DNA of 64,000 nucleotides from Diorhabda sublineata (lineage: Eukaryota > Arthropoda > Insecta > Coleoptera > Chrysomelidae), in NCBI RefSeq assembly GCF_026230105.1, contig NC_079476.1:28262559-28326558 (forward strand), read 5' to 3'. This document shows positions 50,791 through 63,637 of the stretch, piece by piece. Made by a program: the position numbers and the translations under genes. The notes beneath the pieces are model-generated. The model was not told the origin of the DNA. It searched no databases and saw only the letters and a list, made by a program, of their open reading frames with translations. Position 1 is the first letter of the stretch, and every line of letters begins with the position of its first letter.

Positions 50791-51239
50791 TTCACATACA
50801 GGGTGATTCATTTTTCATTCATTCATTCGTTTATAGCCATTATTAGTCTTTACGTTTTGAAATTATTTACAATCTTACTCGTATAGTTCCAGAACTCTGT
50901 ACCAAATCAAAGCTACATTTTTTCAAATGAAACATCCTATATTTCATTTTATATTTGCAATCAGCTTCACTTTCTCATAACAATAATATAGGATTGTGAT
51001 GTGTTCCACGGGGTATTTATTTAATGCGGTCCGGTCCATATATATTGAATAAATTCAATCTTAGCTTTATTATGTACTATGTGAAAAAAACTTTAAGCAG
51101 TTCGTTTTTATTATTAGTATGAAAATATAATCCCCCTCCAGCACCCCCTCTGAATTATGAGCACCCCATCGAAAATTTTCAATAAGAAAGGAGATCGTGT
51201 GGCACCTTTTTGAAAAGGTATTTTAGTTCCGTTCAATAA

Positions 51240-51600
51240 TAATATTCCGATTCCTGTCAGCGATCGTAAAAAAAGACCAAACAAACAAAGAATTCATTAC
51301 TGTTATTTAAAGTCCAAAGTAAAAGAGAAAATTTATTATTTTGACAAGCTGTGCAAAGAACACGGTCACCCTCTTCTCAGACTGTCTCCTTACTATTGTA
51401 TATTTAACCCTATAGAGTTAATATGGGCAATCGTAAAATCAGAATGACGAAAATGTAATCATTTTCCAGAACTGAGTTTGTAGAATGTTATCAAAGAAGA
51501 AGATAAGTATGTGATATCACCCATCATAAATCAATCAAATGATGGCTCTAGTTCAGACGATTCTGACTACCATTATTATTTATAAAGATACTTTGGAATT
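51240..51600 (+). pseudogene. DDE transposase C-terminal relic
   Basis: VKEKIYYFDKLCKEHGHPLL runs into RLSPYYCIFNPIELIWAIVK (about 51381-51440). This is the third catalytic block (NPIE) of an IS630/Tc1-like DDE transposase family found in insects. No earlier blocks are readable. A terminus-like ACAGGGTGATTCATT at about 50802, the same as the mariner end at 38807, lies upstream, but I cannot show that they belong together. Confidence 0.65.
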
Positions 51601-52210
51601 AAAATGTTCTTTTTTATTTTGTTTTATTTGCAAAAAATTTTTTTTCTTTATGGTTTTTTTTGAAATTTCGTTTTCCAGAAAAAAAGAATGGAATACAAAA
51701 AGGGCTCAGTTCACGTCTGGTACCCTGTTTAAACCAAACGCTCTTACAGGCAGATACATTTTACTCGTCTATTTACGGTATATAATTTAATATTCAGTTG
51801 TAGCAAGTTAACGAGGTATTACAATTAAGTGCATCTGTCTAAATAACGCAGTATAATGCAGTGCAATTAATAATGATTTAATGGCCTTTTAACGAATACT
51901 TCCTCGCATAAGATATAAATATTTTTAAAAGTATTTATAAAAATAATAAATTTATAAAATGAGGTATCTACGCCCAATGAGGTTTTCATAAAAGTTTTTG
52001 TAATCTGCAACTGATATTGGAAGAACTATAAAACTTACTGGAGCCTATGAAAGCCGAGTTACGACTCTGCATGTCTCAATTTATGTAAATAATCCATCTT
52101 GCAAAAACAATAAATTGTTGTTGTGAACATTTTTATCTTACGAGTTTTTTACATATTTATCGATTTGGGTATCAGTCAACTAGACTAACTTTGATGAATT
52201 GATGATTAAA

Positions 52211-54258
52211 GATGTCTGATTGTGCGAAGTGTCGCAAATCTAAGCCTGATGGCTTAGTTGGTTGCGATGATCCTTCTAACAGATGGTTTCATATGACCTG
52301 TTTAGGATTTACTGAAACTGAGTTGAAAACACACTAAGCATATAATTTTACTATATGTACGAGTATGTGATTATTGTCACAAAAAATGTAAAGTGACAGA
52401 AGCAGCCTCCTTTATTAAGTATAAATATAAACTATCCTGCACTGATATAAATTTTGAAGTCCTAAAGAGTAGTTGTAATAAAGGTGTTTTGGTGAATATA
52501 CTCAAGAATCAAATTGAGGAATTTTACCAAAAAATATCAATGAATCTCTCTTATCTTTTAAAGACCACCTGCAAACAATGGTTGAGAATAAGGCTCATGA
52601 GCTACAAGGTGTAATAAAAAACTGTGATTATACCCCTGCCAATATAAGCGCAACTTCTTTCTTAGCGGTCTTAAAGAATTCTGGTTCAAATGTTATTATG
52701 ATCAAACCCAAAGATTCGACGCAGACCAACTCTAAAACTCGATCGGATATGTTGCTACAAATGATTTCTCTTGACGAAGGTCTCAACTAAGCAAAAATTA
52801 AGAATCTACGAATCCTTGGATGCACGACTAATAAAGAAATTAAAAAGTTTAAACAGCTTGCAAATAACAAATTATATGGAAATTATGATATTAAGGAACT
52901 TGGCTCACTGAATCCTCGAAGCCCCAGAGAAGCACGAACCTGATAGCTTAAGTAGTTTTCTAATGATAAAAAATCGGAACGTTTTCTCGGCGAATTTTAT
53001 TATTGATGTAATAAACATCTACCCTCTGAAAAAAAAAATAAAATCTTTCAAGCAAAGTTATCTCTGGATGTTAACTCCTACAAGAAGACTATGCAAGAAG
53101 GTAGTTTGCTGGTCGGATATGAATGCTGCCCAGTTTATGACGCCATTGACTTAAGGATGTGTTTCAAGGGTTGTGGTTTTACGCATTTCGCTAAAAACTG
53201 CAATAAACCGCTAAAATGTCCCAAATGCGCTGGTGATCACAAAATGCTTCTATAGACTGTTCTTTTGATTTAATCGCTATTACTGAAACATGGTTGAATC
53301 CCTCCGTCCTTGAATCTGAACTTTCTGTCGATCGTAAATTTCAATCAACCAATACCAAAAGTGGTGGTGGAGTTTTTTCTTACATTGAGAAAGCATTACA
53401 TTCTTTCGACCTGTGGTATATACCTAACGTGCTTCCTATGGTTGCTGTTATTGGAATCAGGACTGTTTTGTTGAAAAAGGTGTGGTATTTTGTGTTAATT
53501 TATTTTCCCCTAAATAGGAGCTCATATGTATACGATACATTCTATAATACTCTCACAAACTGTGTTCACTTGTTGAATGATGATGGTCTTGTTATTATTG
53601 GCGATTTTAATATTCACGAATACTATAGGATGCATGTCGACTCAACTAATAATGATAAGTTTGGGACTTCCAACATCACCAATTTTCTTAATATTACACA
53701 ATTGAACAAAGGTATTAACTCTCACAATCATACTCTTGATTTAGTTTTGAATCGGAAACAACTTTTAGAAAATTGATGCATTGAACCCAAATTGACGCGT
53801 CGTTTTGGGAGCGAATTCTCATTGGCTGCTTCCCAGCTGGTGCGCAATAGCGCACCTTGTAGTCTTTACATCATGAAACTATCCATATGTAATGAACAGC
53901 ATGGTAGATCTACGGTTACAAATTTAATGTGCCTATGTGCACATTATACGGCAGTACAATTGGATAGCGGTGGTCAGGTTGATGTCGTCTATACAGATTT
54001 TTTTCAAAACTTTTGATCGCTGGTATCATGGCATTCTTCTGACTAAGCTGTCTAACATTGGCATAACTGATTCATTTACCAACTTTTTTATGTCATACCT
54101 CACGGATAGAAAACTCACAGTTACCACGGTTTCAGCTCCATAGGAATTAACGCATCTTCTGGAGTGCCCCAGGGCTCAGTACTTATGCCACTGTTATTTT
54201 TAATATTTATAAATTACATTGTCTCAGGATTAAATCCTAGTATTCTCAATTTTTTTTA
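52211..54258 (+). pseudogene. CR1/jockey-like LINE with PHD finger, zinc knuckles, endonuclease and RT
   Basis: ORF1 starts MSDCAKCRKSKPDGLVGCDD and continues with RWFHMTCLGF (52211-52330), a PHD-type finger, then a helical middle, then zinc-knuckle CCHC units (CFKGCGFTHFAKNC and CPKCAGDH, about 53160-53245). ORF2 shows the endonuclease (AITETWLNPS at 53277, GDFNIH at 53601, HNHTLDLVLNR at 53726), then, after a deletion, RT pieces (VDVVYTDFFQNFDRWYHGIL, about 53980; SGVPQGSVLMPLLF-like, about 54160). The rest of RT is cut off at about 54258, where a piggyBac relic begins. Several frameshifts and stops are present. Confidence 0.88.
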
Positions 54259-55204
54259 GGTACGAATGAAATTAACGTTAGGTTTCTTGTGAATCCACAT
54301 TCTGATGACCTTCCCATTCTGTCCCTATTTGGCAAAAACTGGTGGGGAATTTCACCCTTATTTTTTCGTATAGCGCCGACAAAGTCGAGCAGTTTGTTTA
54401 CCAGCTCGTTAGATGAGAATCAGTTGTCTCCAGTAATGTTTCGGTTTGTGTTCAGTGTAGGTTTTGCCAGTCTTAGGACGGTGAGGATAGGAACAAATGA
54501 TTTGTTGGGGTTTTGTTGTTTTGATTCCTTTCGTACATATACGAAGGCATTAAACAAACAATGATCTTTGGAATCACAGAGGCACATAAGCTTAATACCA
54601 TATTCACTATGTTTATTCTTGATATACTGCTTAAAAGAACTCCTGCCATGAAAACCTAGTAGCATCTCATAGTAACACGAAAGATATTCCTTCCCGTTCC
54701 ATCTGCTGCAAATAGCCCCGCAGCACCTTCATGACCACATAACAACAGAAGACAAAAAATGTTTTTAGTTCGGTTTTATCGATGTGCTGTACAAAGGTGG
54801 AGGTATTACCATAATTTGAACTCAAGTCGATGATCTTAACGTTGGTTTGTTCTAATATTATTTCAAAGAATATTGTCAGAAAATAGTAAAGGACTTCATA
54901 GGGAGTTTATCCGTTGCTGTATTCTTTTAGGCTCGGCTGGCTCGGTTTTTGCACATTTGAATCTATTGATTATATCATTTCCTTCTTCTTCTTCACTGTC
55001 CGAAGCTTCATTTTCAGATCCAGTGAGGTGATCACTATGCATACTTAAAGCATCGCTTAAATCAGCGTCTTCTTCTGCATTCACACTCTGCTTAACTTCT
55101 TCATAACTATTTAGTTCACTCAGATGTTCCACATTATATTCCAGTTCTTTTTGCGTCAATGAAGGCAGCGCCATTTTAATTCCCGCACTCTGATTTAAAG
55201 TCAC
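54256..55204 (-). pseudogene. piggyBac-like transposase, internally deleted
   Basis: Reading leftward: an acidic N-terminal region (MALPSLTQKELEYNVEHLSE; ENEASDSEEEEGNDIINRFK), a decayed segment with ILEQTNVKI and ELKTFFVFCCYVV, then HGRSSFKQYIKNKHSEYGIK and LMCLCDSKDH (about 54645-54555, around a catalytic region), TGDNWFSS and LLDFVGAIRKNKGEIPH (about 54440-54345), and SFVPKK at the left end. These blocks keep the piggyBac order. The D-rich catalytic segment between the N-terminal region and FHGRSSF is missing. Transposase acts at TTAA sites; no terminal repeats were identified. Confidence 0.87.
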
Positions 55205-55403
55205 TCAAGTGGTACTGTGGGGTGATAAGACACTCCAATCTGCTACCAGCACAAAATGGTTCTATAAAAAAAATAATTTCCTCTATTTGTTGTAAACTAT
55301 TTATAGTTTGCCCGAAATGAGCAGCCATAGAGAATATTTATGATGGGGTGTCACAATACCCCACGATACTTTTTCAAATAAAACACTTTTTTCCATTTCC
55401 CAT

Positions 55404-55409
55404 TTTATT
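55404..55409 (-). terminator. Polyadenylation signal for the zinc-finger gene
   Basis: AATAAA on the minus strand about 100 bp after the stop codon. Confidence 0.55.
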
Positions 55410-55505
55410 ATTGCTTCTTAAAATAACAAAACAAAAGCTAAACAAAATTCCAATATTCTTAATGAAAATAATACTTTCTGGCGTTTGTTTTTCTCCAGTT
55501 CGTAG

Positions 55506-58500
55506 TCATCCAGATTTTTCTTTTATATGTCTGGGCATATGTAAATTCAAACTTCTTCTAAAAGAAAACCGTTTTAGGCATATATTACACTGATATGGTT
55601 TTTCTCCAGTATGAGTACGCAAATGGTCATTCAAGTATTCTTTACGTGCAAAACATTTTCCACAAATGGCGCAGGTGAAAGATTTGTTTCCTGTGTGGAT
55701 GTGTGAATGTCGTTTTAAATCTTGCTTCTGTTTAAAACTTTTCGAACAAACGGTACATACAAAAGGTTTATCGCCTGTATGACTCAGAACGTGATAATCC
55801 AACATTTTCTTCTCGGTATATGCATTGGAACAAATATTACATTTAAACGGAGTATCGCTTGTATGTCGACGAAAATGATACACCAAACCATATTTTTGTG
55901 TAAATGTTTTAAAGCATATTCCGCATTTAAATGGTTTCTCATCATTATGACAGTACATATGACGAGTTAAATGCTGTTTCAGCCTGAATCGCTTCTGGCA
56001 AATATTACACTCAAAAGGTTTTTCTCCTGAATGATATAGAAGATGACGCTTCAAATCTTGAGGATATTTGAACATTTTAGGGCATAGTTTACATTTATAA
56101 GGTCTCATTTCAGTATGAGTAGCTAAATGTACATTTAGGTTAGATTTAGGAGAAACAAGCTCCCCACAATCAGTGCAATCAATTGACTTTGGATTACAAG
56201 AATGACTATGTAATGCCGTTTCAGAAAAGTATCTTTTCAAGCAATAGTTGCATTTAAAATATTTTTTCGAACAATTTAAAGACTTGTGAACATTCAAACT
56301 ATCCTTAGATTTGAAATATTTTGAGCAAAAATCACATTTAAATAATTTTAAGGAAGAATGGCTAATATGATGACGTTTTAGACCATACGCACTCTTACAT
56401 ATTTTCAAACATATTCTACATGTATGATTTTTTTTATGATAAGTTATGTGTCTATTCAAACTTGCTTCCGATTTGAATTGTCTCAGGCATACTTCACATT
56501 TTGGTACTCGTATAGGTACACTTTTCTGAGGTTCTTGTTTTATTGTAAAATTGTTATACTCAATGTCAACTTCATTTTTTATTTTTGTTAATTTCTTTGT
56601 TTTATGACTGAAACAGTGTACAGCTATTTCATGTTTCAATATGCAAATCTCTCCACAAAAAATGCAAATAAAAAGGCTACGTCCAAAGCAGTTCTTTTTT
56701 GTCTTAAAACTTGAAGGCAAATCTGCAAAAAAATAAATATATATGTAATGATTTAAAAAATCAGTTTACAATGTAAAATGTACAACTTCCTGCACCATAT
56801 ATTCTAATGAAGTCTATTTTAATAAAATATTTTTTCTACTACCGTGTGTAAAGTAGATTCTTTAGGCACACTTTTGACTGCGTAAAATTTAATGCACTAG
56901 TCTCCGTCTCCATAGCGTAGTAACTAGAGTGAGACTTGCATACTTGTTTTTGTACTTATTGGGTAATAATTACTTTTAGGTGACATTTGTGATTGGTATT
57001 TCCGGCGCATGCTGAAGAAAAGAGTTGACAAAACTAAGAATCGGAGATAAAATTTAATAACTGTAGAAACTTCCATCTTAATATTAGTATTGTTAATAAT
57101 TGAAATAATCTGTTGTTTTTTTAATTCTTATGAATTTGGGTTAAATTGTTTAAAACATTGTTAAATATATAATAAATTTTAATAGGAATCAATAAAAGCG
57201 TTATAGTTTCTTCTAAAGAAAAAATAAACTTAGTTACCCACTATTGCATAAGGGAAATTACTATTAAACTATTAAACTTTTGATAAAACTTTCGGTTATA
57301 GAATAAATATTTTCTCATTATTTCAATCATTATAGAAATAAGATATATAAGACAAGGATATAGAAACATTATGCTCAATCCTCGATTAACTTATAATTAT
57401 ATATTGAATAAATGTTTACTATTCACTGATTTTGTTTTTATTTTGAAAAGCCTCATTGAAAAATGTACATTTGAAATTTTTTAAGCTAAGCCTAAGACAA
57501 ACGTCTTCATTTTTAGAAGAGTTCTTAGTAATATGTAAATTTAAAAATTTATCTCTTGCACTTGTGGGAAAAATATACTTCTCCATAAAATTTATGCAAC
57601 TCATATCAAAACAGCATAAAGCTTTTTTAATATTATGTACATAATAAAATGTAACTATTATAAATTGTCTCTCAAATTCAAAGTTAAAAATGACAACTTT
57701 ACAGGAGAGCAATAAAACTGTGCTTCACCAACATAATACATTTTTTTTAAATTTCTAAACATAGATCAATTTCAAGATTTTTTTATTAATTGACTTTCAA
57801 TTCTCTAACGAATGACATTTAAAAATCAAAAAGGAATTTTTTCAACTTTCACAGTGTTAAACTTAAGAAATGTTATAAATGGAATTGATTGTTTGATAAA
57901 AAAACTAGAAGGAATAAGAGAAAATTCGGAAATTGAAAATAAGTGAAACAAAAAAAAACATTATTTTCAGAAAAGTGTTTATCCATTTCTTGCATGTAAA
58001 ACAATCTTACATTGTCAACCCAAATTGCCTTCATTTCATTTTGGTCTAAATACTTCCTCATATGAATTAACCTCCTCTTTATCTCTTCCAGATTATTGCA
58101 TTTGTTGTGCTCCTAATTGCCTTTCATTAATATCCCAGAAGTTTTCTATGAAATTGTGTGGCATAGTATTTTCCACAGCTTTCAAATAATTTCTGACTCC
58201 CTGTGTATCACGAGGTCTGGCATTAACAAGAACTAGTCCCTAATAAATGGATCAATCTATAGGACTAATAAAAAATACAATAGAACTTATTTGCAAGATC
58301 GTAGGTCTATAATTTTTTACTTCCTCTGTAATATGTTAGTGTCCTTTACTTTGTAAATAAAAATAGATAAAAATCGAAATTTAACTTACAAAAGTGAGTC
58401 ATAAAGTGCTTCTTTCTTTTTCCAAATGATGAAAATCCTGAAAGAAGGAACATGCACATGAATAGTGACAAAAATTAATATTCCATATTTTGTATGTAAA

Positions 58501-58930
58501 AATAAATTAAACATACAATATGTAATATGTAATATATGTATGTATGAATTAAACATTGATTTATGAATTTAAATATTTACATATTATATTTGGTAATTGG
58601 TTTTCCAGTATATGGCCTTTACTTACTTTTTCTACATACTGGACAAACATTCTGTACATAGTGTTGATGTCGAAATAGCTGTGCCTGCCTCTTACACACA
58701 TTATAATTGTTAGAAATAGGTTCTACGTTTTCAGTTTTAATATTTATGTTAAATCCGAGACCATCAGGATCTTTCGGATCCTCAATTTCTGCTTTTACTT
58801 GAACTAAAGTATCATTCAATTGCTGAAACTCTTGTTCTATTTCTAGGAACTTTGATTTACTAAACGACGAAAAAAATTTTGTACTTCGTTTTTGGAACAA
58901 TAGAACTGCATCTTCACTTTTAATTTCCAT
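55506..58930 (-). CDS. C2H2 zinc-finger protein, two coding exons, 506 aa
   Basis: A putative nuclear DNA-binding regulator. CDS exon 1 is 58930-58627 and exon 2 is 56722-55506. The donor GTAAGT and the acceptor TTTTTTTGCAG are good, and the phase-1 join makes CRKN-LPSSF. The ATG at 58930 (MEIKSED) is the first in frame nearby. The N-terminus is acidic and has several SUMO consensus sites (IKSE, VKAE, IKTE, then IKNE and IKQE in exon 2). About 13 zinc fingers follow: the first is isolated (CIFCGEI), two are C2HC variants (CDFCSKYF...HKSLNC; CNYCLKRYF...HSHSC), and the last seven are regular with TGEKP-like linkers (HSGEKPFEC, HTGDKPFVC, HTGEKPYQC). No ZAD domain is seen. The target genes are unknown; the many fingers suggest a long recognition site. 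Confidence 0.92.
56723..58626 (-). other. Intron of the zinc-finger gene
   Basis: 1904 nt between the donor at 58626 and the acceptor at 56723. It contains the unrecognised coding-like block at 57419-58260 on the same strand. Confidence 0.85.
57419..58260 (-). pseudogene. Unrecognised coding-like block in the zinc-finger intron
   Basis: Reading leftward: LVLVNARPRDTQGVRNYLKA, VENTMPHNFIENFWDINERQ, then, after a one-base shift, NNLEEIKRRLIHMRKYLDQN and MKAIWVDNVRLFYMQEMDKH (58240-57960). A second open frame of 97 codons follows (57712-57419: FDMSCINFMEKYIFPTSARD and KFLNLHITKNSSKNEDVCLR). The composition and continuity across the shift look like decayed protein coding. I do not recognise the family. 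It could be a mobile-element relic, a retro-copy, or leftovers of an alternative exon. Confidence 0.4.
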
Positions 58931-59393
58931 TTCTACATAAACCAATTCATATTTCCTTAAACCTACAGTAACTAAACTACTTAACTAGATGCATATTCCA
59001 CTTTGACTTTTATTAGGTTAGGATAAGGTTGTCATAAATATACCACAGAAATACAAATATGAAGAGTTTAAAAACATACTTGTGACACTCTGAACTATTC
59101 TGTGGGTTATATAGTACAAAGCCAAAAAAGAGAAAATAAATTTAGGTTATGGTAACATACGGTTTTAATCATTTTTTGATAAACAAAAATAAAAGTTTAT
59201 TCTACAATATATTCACATTCAGTACTCTGTATTCCATTTTAATTTGTTTATCTTAATACACATTTACAACGAAATGATAAGAAATAGTCAAGCTCTGAAG
59301 GTCATCATGTGGATTAGTAAGCTTTTGCACTGTGTTCATACTGGAAGGATTACATAAAACGAAAAAAAATTATTAGTGTAAACAACGGTTAAG
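58931..59393. promoter_or_regulatory. Shared upstream region of the zinc-finger and glycerol kinase genes
   Basis: 463 bp separate the two divergent start codons, so the promoters of both genes must overlap or abut here, unless further 5' noncoding exons exist. No clear TATA box or initiator stands out in this AT-rich DNA. Confidence 0.45.
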
Positions 59394-62300
59394 ATGGGTC
59401 CATTGGTAGGAGCAATAGACGAAGGTATGATTACTTCAGGGATTTCTATTCAATTTACTTTTATATTTTCCTTACAAATTGTTCAGGTCTTAGAATAATA
59501 GTTATATTCTTGTTATCCATAGTTTAGGTTTGATAAATTTGAATGGATTGTAAAATAATCCATACCATAAAAATAACCAAAAGCATAAATAGGACTGGTA
59601 CACTATGATTCTATGAGCTACTGCTATTATACTTTACTTATAAAATGAAAGAGTAGATACTGTTATTATCCTTTTATGGAATTTATATTTTGTTGTATTT
59701 GTCAATAAAACATTTGATTCAATTTTTTCACTAAAATTAATCTCTTGTAGCAGCTTATCATTTTGGTTACAATGAATCTAAAAGAAGTCCTAGTTTTTTT
59801 TAAGATGAAACAATATGTAAACTTAAAGTTGCTATATTCTATTTTTAACTTTTATATTATATTTATGCATTTATTTGAATATTTTTTCTAAGATGTCAAT
59901 AATTTTATACTATACTATATTCATTGCAATAATGAAATTTGTGTTAATAACTAAAAAAAATGGAACTCTTTAAGATAACAATAAAAAAGTTTTTATGAGT
60001 TAGGATTGAACCCATGACCTTAGAAATTTAAAAAAATTACAAATTATTTACTGTATTTCCCAAACATTATCAGTTTTATAAACAAACAAAATCTAAAGAT
60101 CCTTAATAATTGAGAACTGTCGAAATATATTTAAATAATGAAAAGTATTCTACTCAATTTTTACAATTTATTGGGTATTACAATATCTCAGATTACATTA
60201 ATAACAAATAACTTGAAATTTGAGTATTTGAGTATAACAAGTCACACATTGATTGATCTACTTCATTGTAATTTTATCATTTAATGTGTGGGGAATGGAA
60301 TCTTCCAATTTATAATTTTTCAGTGTCAATTTTAAAACTAATCTAAATTCTAATTTTACTGATTCTTAGTTAACTTTCATATTAAACATCTTATTTTTCA
60401 TTAGTATTATTACCACAAATCTGAAAGATAAAAAGTTCGGTAAACATTTGAATGTATATAATCATGTGAGAAAACCATTAAATACCTATTTTATGTTATA
60501 TGGTTTTTAATAATGAGAAACAAATAGAAAAAATTCAAGGTCATCCAAAAAAACTATGTTAAAAATAATCATCTCTTTTATTGGCACATTTCACACACTA
60601 GTTATTAAAAAAGGTGGATAGACATACATGCATGTTATGTAACTAATTTATTATAAAAAGGTAGAAAAATATGAAATAAAACTATATAAATTCTATCTAT
60701 ATGTATTGGTGTGGTAAATAGATTAAAAAAAGATATTTTGATTGAAAAAATAAATATTTGTTCTTGCTGAACAAATTTTTATGTACACCAGACCCAATAA
60801 CTGATAATTACAGTGACTGATACACATTTTGATAAACAATTTATGGTCTTTAATGCTAACACTCAGTGAAATCATATTATTGTTAGTATGGGTCTAGTGG
60901 CAGTAAACAGTGTATTTGGTAGAAATATACCAACAGTTCCCAGGAAGTTTTTATTCTGGAATCTATTTTAAAAATGAATTTTTCTCCATATTTACTTTAT
61001 TAATTATTTCTCAACTAACATGTATTTATAATTTTATAAAATGGTTTCATCTCTTCACTTCAGCTATTTTTTACAGGCACATCAAGTGCTAGATTTATCC
61101 TATTTAAAGCTGGTACAGCGGAAGTAGTAGCATCTCACCAGCAAGAATTATCTCAAATACATCCACAAGAAGGATGGGTTGAACAGGATCCTATGGAAAT
61201 AATTCGGATTGTAGAAAACTGTATTGAAAATACCATTGACAAGTTAATATCTAAAGGTGGAAGTGTTAATGACATAGTATCTGTTGGTATTACCAATCAA
61301 AGAGAATCAACAGTTCTGTGGGATAGAATAACCGGTGAACCTTTGTATAATTCAATTGTTTGGTTAGATGTACGAACTTCCTCAACAGTCGATTGTCTTT
61401 TGGACAAAGGTTAGCTTAATTTATCATTTACTAAATTAGCATAATATTAGGACTTTTCATAAACAATTACTCGAGTTCAGGTAGATGATTTATCAGATAA
61501 TTGTGGATCCCAACCCAAAACGAAATTCAGATCACAATTTCCGACCGTCGCGCTCAATTTTCAGTGGAAATTTCAAATTTAAAACATGATTCACAAGAAC
61601 TTTTAATTTTTATTACTTATTTTTGCGTTAATTCCTCCATGATAATTATTTAGTTGTATAATAGATACCAGATGTTTAATCATTGTTAATGAGTAGTTAT
61701 CCTATCATATGACTAGGACCAGATTAATTTCCAAACGGCAATGAATGGGATTTGAATTAGTTTCCAAAAAGTCCTTGTGTAGTATTTTCTAAAATAAGAA
61801 TTAATACATAGAAGTAATTTAGTTTTTTGTTCATTATATCTAACTTAAATATATAATTGCACTTCAAAATTTTTAGTGCCGAATAAAACTAGAAATAAAA
61901 ACTATTTAAAACCACTTTGTGGCCTACCCTTATCTCCGTACTTCAGTGCAGTCAAGATTAAATGGCTACAAGAAAATATTCCAAAAATCAAAAAAGCAAT
62001 GGCTGCAGGTACCTGTATGTTTGGAACCATTGATTCTTGGTTGATATGGAATCTAACAGGTAAGAATTTTTAAAATTTAAAATATACCTGAGTAAAAGCA
62101 AGTTTCACTTCCATTCAGCTCTAATCTTCTTGTATTAATAAATAAGAAGGTTATACCGTTTATATATTGATTAAAGGTGGAAAAAATGGAGGAATACATG
62201 TTACAGACGTAACTAATGCATCGAGAACAATGTTAATGAACATAGATACCCTAAAATGGGATCCTGTACTTATAAATTTCTTTGATATTCCTAGTAATAT

Positions 62301-63637
62301 TCTACCAGTTATCAAGTCCAGTTCTGAAATTTATGGAAGTATCTGTAAAGGGTCATTAAAAGGAGTGAAATTAGCAGGGTGTCTAGGAGATCAGCAATCA
62401 GCTCTTGTTGGACAACAGTGTCTCAGTAGAGGACAGGTCAGTACTAACATTGTGATATATTTGTTTTATTATCTAATTATATAATATATATTTTCATTGA
62501 CTAACTTTTTATTTTAGAGTCATAATGATTAAAATTTTTTTTAAAATATTCACAACTTATTAATATACAATGCCAACATGTTATTGCCAATGTTTTTCTT
62601 GCCATCATTTTGATGTTATGAAAGCTTATATACTTTCATATCAATGTTTTTAGCTATCCACATTTTAGCCAGATTTTCCTTACCAAGGAATAAAAATTTA
62701 TCTTTGGTTGCTGAGTCCTTGTATGATATAGTCAAATTAATATTTATTAATTTTAGAAATATAAAATGTTACTTTATTCTGAAGTGTTTCCAGTTCGATT
62801 ACTTTTCTGGTTAATCTGTCTTCATTCTTATGCCCATAACGCTTCAACTGTTTCTTAGTATTTATTTCAATTTTTTATTCTTGTTTTGCTTCTTTTATAA
62901 TGTCCCCATTCTTTATCTTATCCCACTTAGATTTCTGCAAACGTGTTATACTTAGAACTGATATTTTATTATTATTTATATTCCCACTTTCATATCACAT
63001 ATCTATATTCACATGTTCTGGTATTATTTTCTTTAATGCATAGTAAAGTTTTGACAGTGTTTATCCATGAATTTTACATAGATTGTATCAAAAATATTGA
63101 TGTTGCAATATATTCTCAATCAATATATGGACCAATAAAAAACCGACAATCATCTTTGGCAGTAAAAGAAATCCAGAAAGTGAAATCTAATATGGGTATC
63201 CTAAATTTAAATTAATATTTTTCATTAGTAAAAATATACTTATGTTACCTCATGCCATTACATCAATTGAAATGGCTTAATTTGCAGTTATTATCAACCT
63301 ACAGATCAGTTCTATTGTAGGCTAAAGCAACTTATGGGACAGGATGTTTTCTATTATATAACACAGGCAACTATAAAGTCAACAGTTCTCATGGTTTGGT
63401 AACAACTGTCGCTTACAAGCTAGGACGCAATAAACCTACCATGTACGCACTAGAAGGATCTGTAGCTATCGCTGGAGCTGCTATGAATTGGTTAAGGGAT
63501 AATTTAACCATTCTTTCTTCATTCGGAGAAGCAAAGGAAATTGCTGAAAAGGCAGATAGTGTCCAAAAAGGAGACGTTTATTTTGTTCCAGCCTTCAGTG
63601 GATTATACGCTCCATATTGGCAGCAAGAAGCCAGAGG
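59394..63637 (+). CDS. Gk: Glycerol kinase, five exons, truncated by the window edge
   Basis: FGGY-family kinase making sn-glycerol-3-phosphate from glycerol and ATP, in the cytosol or at the mitochondrial outer membrane. Coding exons are 59394-59424, 61077-61409, 61877-62059, 62177-62436 and 63321-63637; all junctions are GT-AG and in phase. MGPLVGAIDEGTSSARFILF is the N-terminal phosphate-binding segment; WVEQDPMEI, GITNQRESTVLWDRITGEPL and IVWLDVR follow. YFSAVKIKWLQEN fits the FGGY signature, and GDQQSALVGQQC and ATYGTGCFLLYNTG lie in the ATP-binding half. About 375 codons are visible, ending at PYWQQEARG with a donor GTGAGT at 63638; the remaining C-terminal part must lie to the right. 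The frame is intact throughout, so this is a live gene. Confidence 0.95.
59425..61076 (+). other. First intron of the glycerol kinase gene
   Basis: Donor GTATGA and acceptor TTTTTTACAG. AT-rich, without a recognisable element. The intron follows a 31-nt first coding exon, and a frame at 60910-61092 spans the acceptor without being a real gene. Confidence 0.8.

Noticed and set aside
59990..60035. tRNA-like B-box (GGGTTCAATCC on the minus strand)
   Set aside because: No matching A box, acceptor stem or anticodon arm could be folded; likely chance or an old tRNA-derived scrap.
60910..61092. Plus-strand frame upstream of glycerol kinase exon 2
   Set aside because: It crosses the intron-exon boundary in a different frame from the kinase and is an intron shadow.
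62943..63215. 90-codon frame between glycerol kinase exons 4 and 5
   Set aside because: Intronic; low-complexity hydrophobic translation without splice support.
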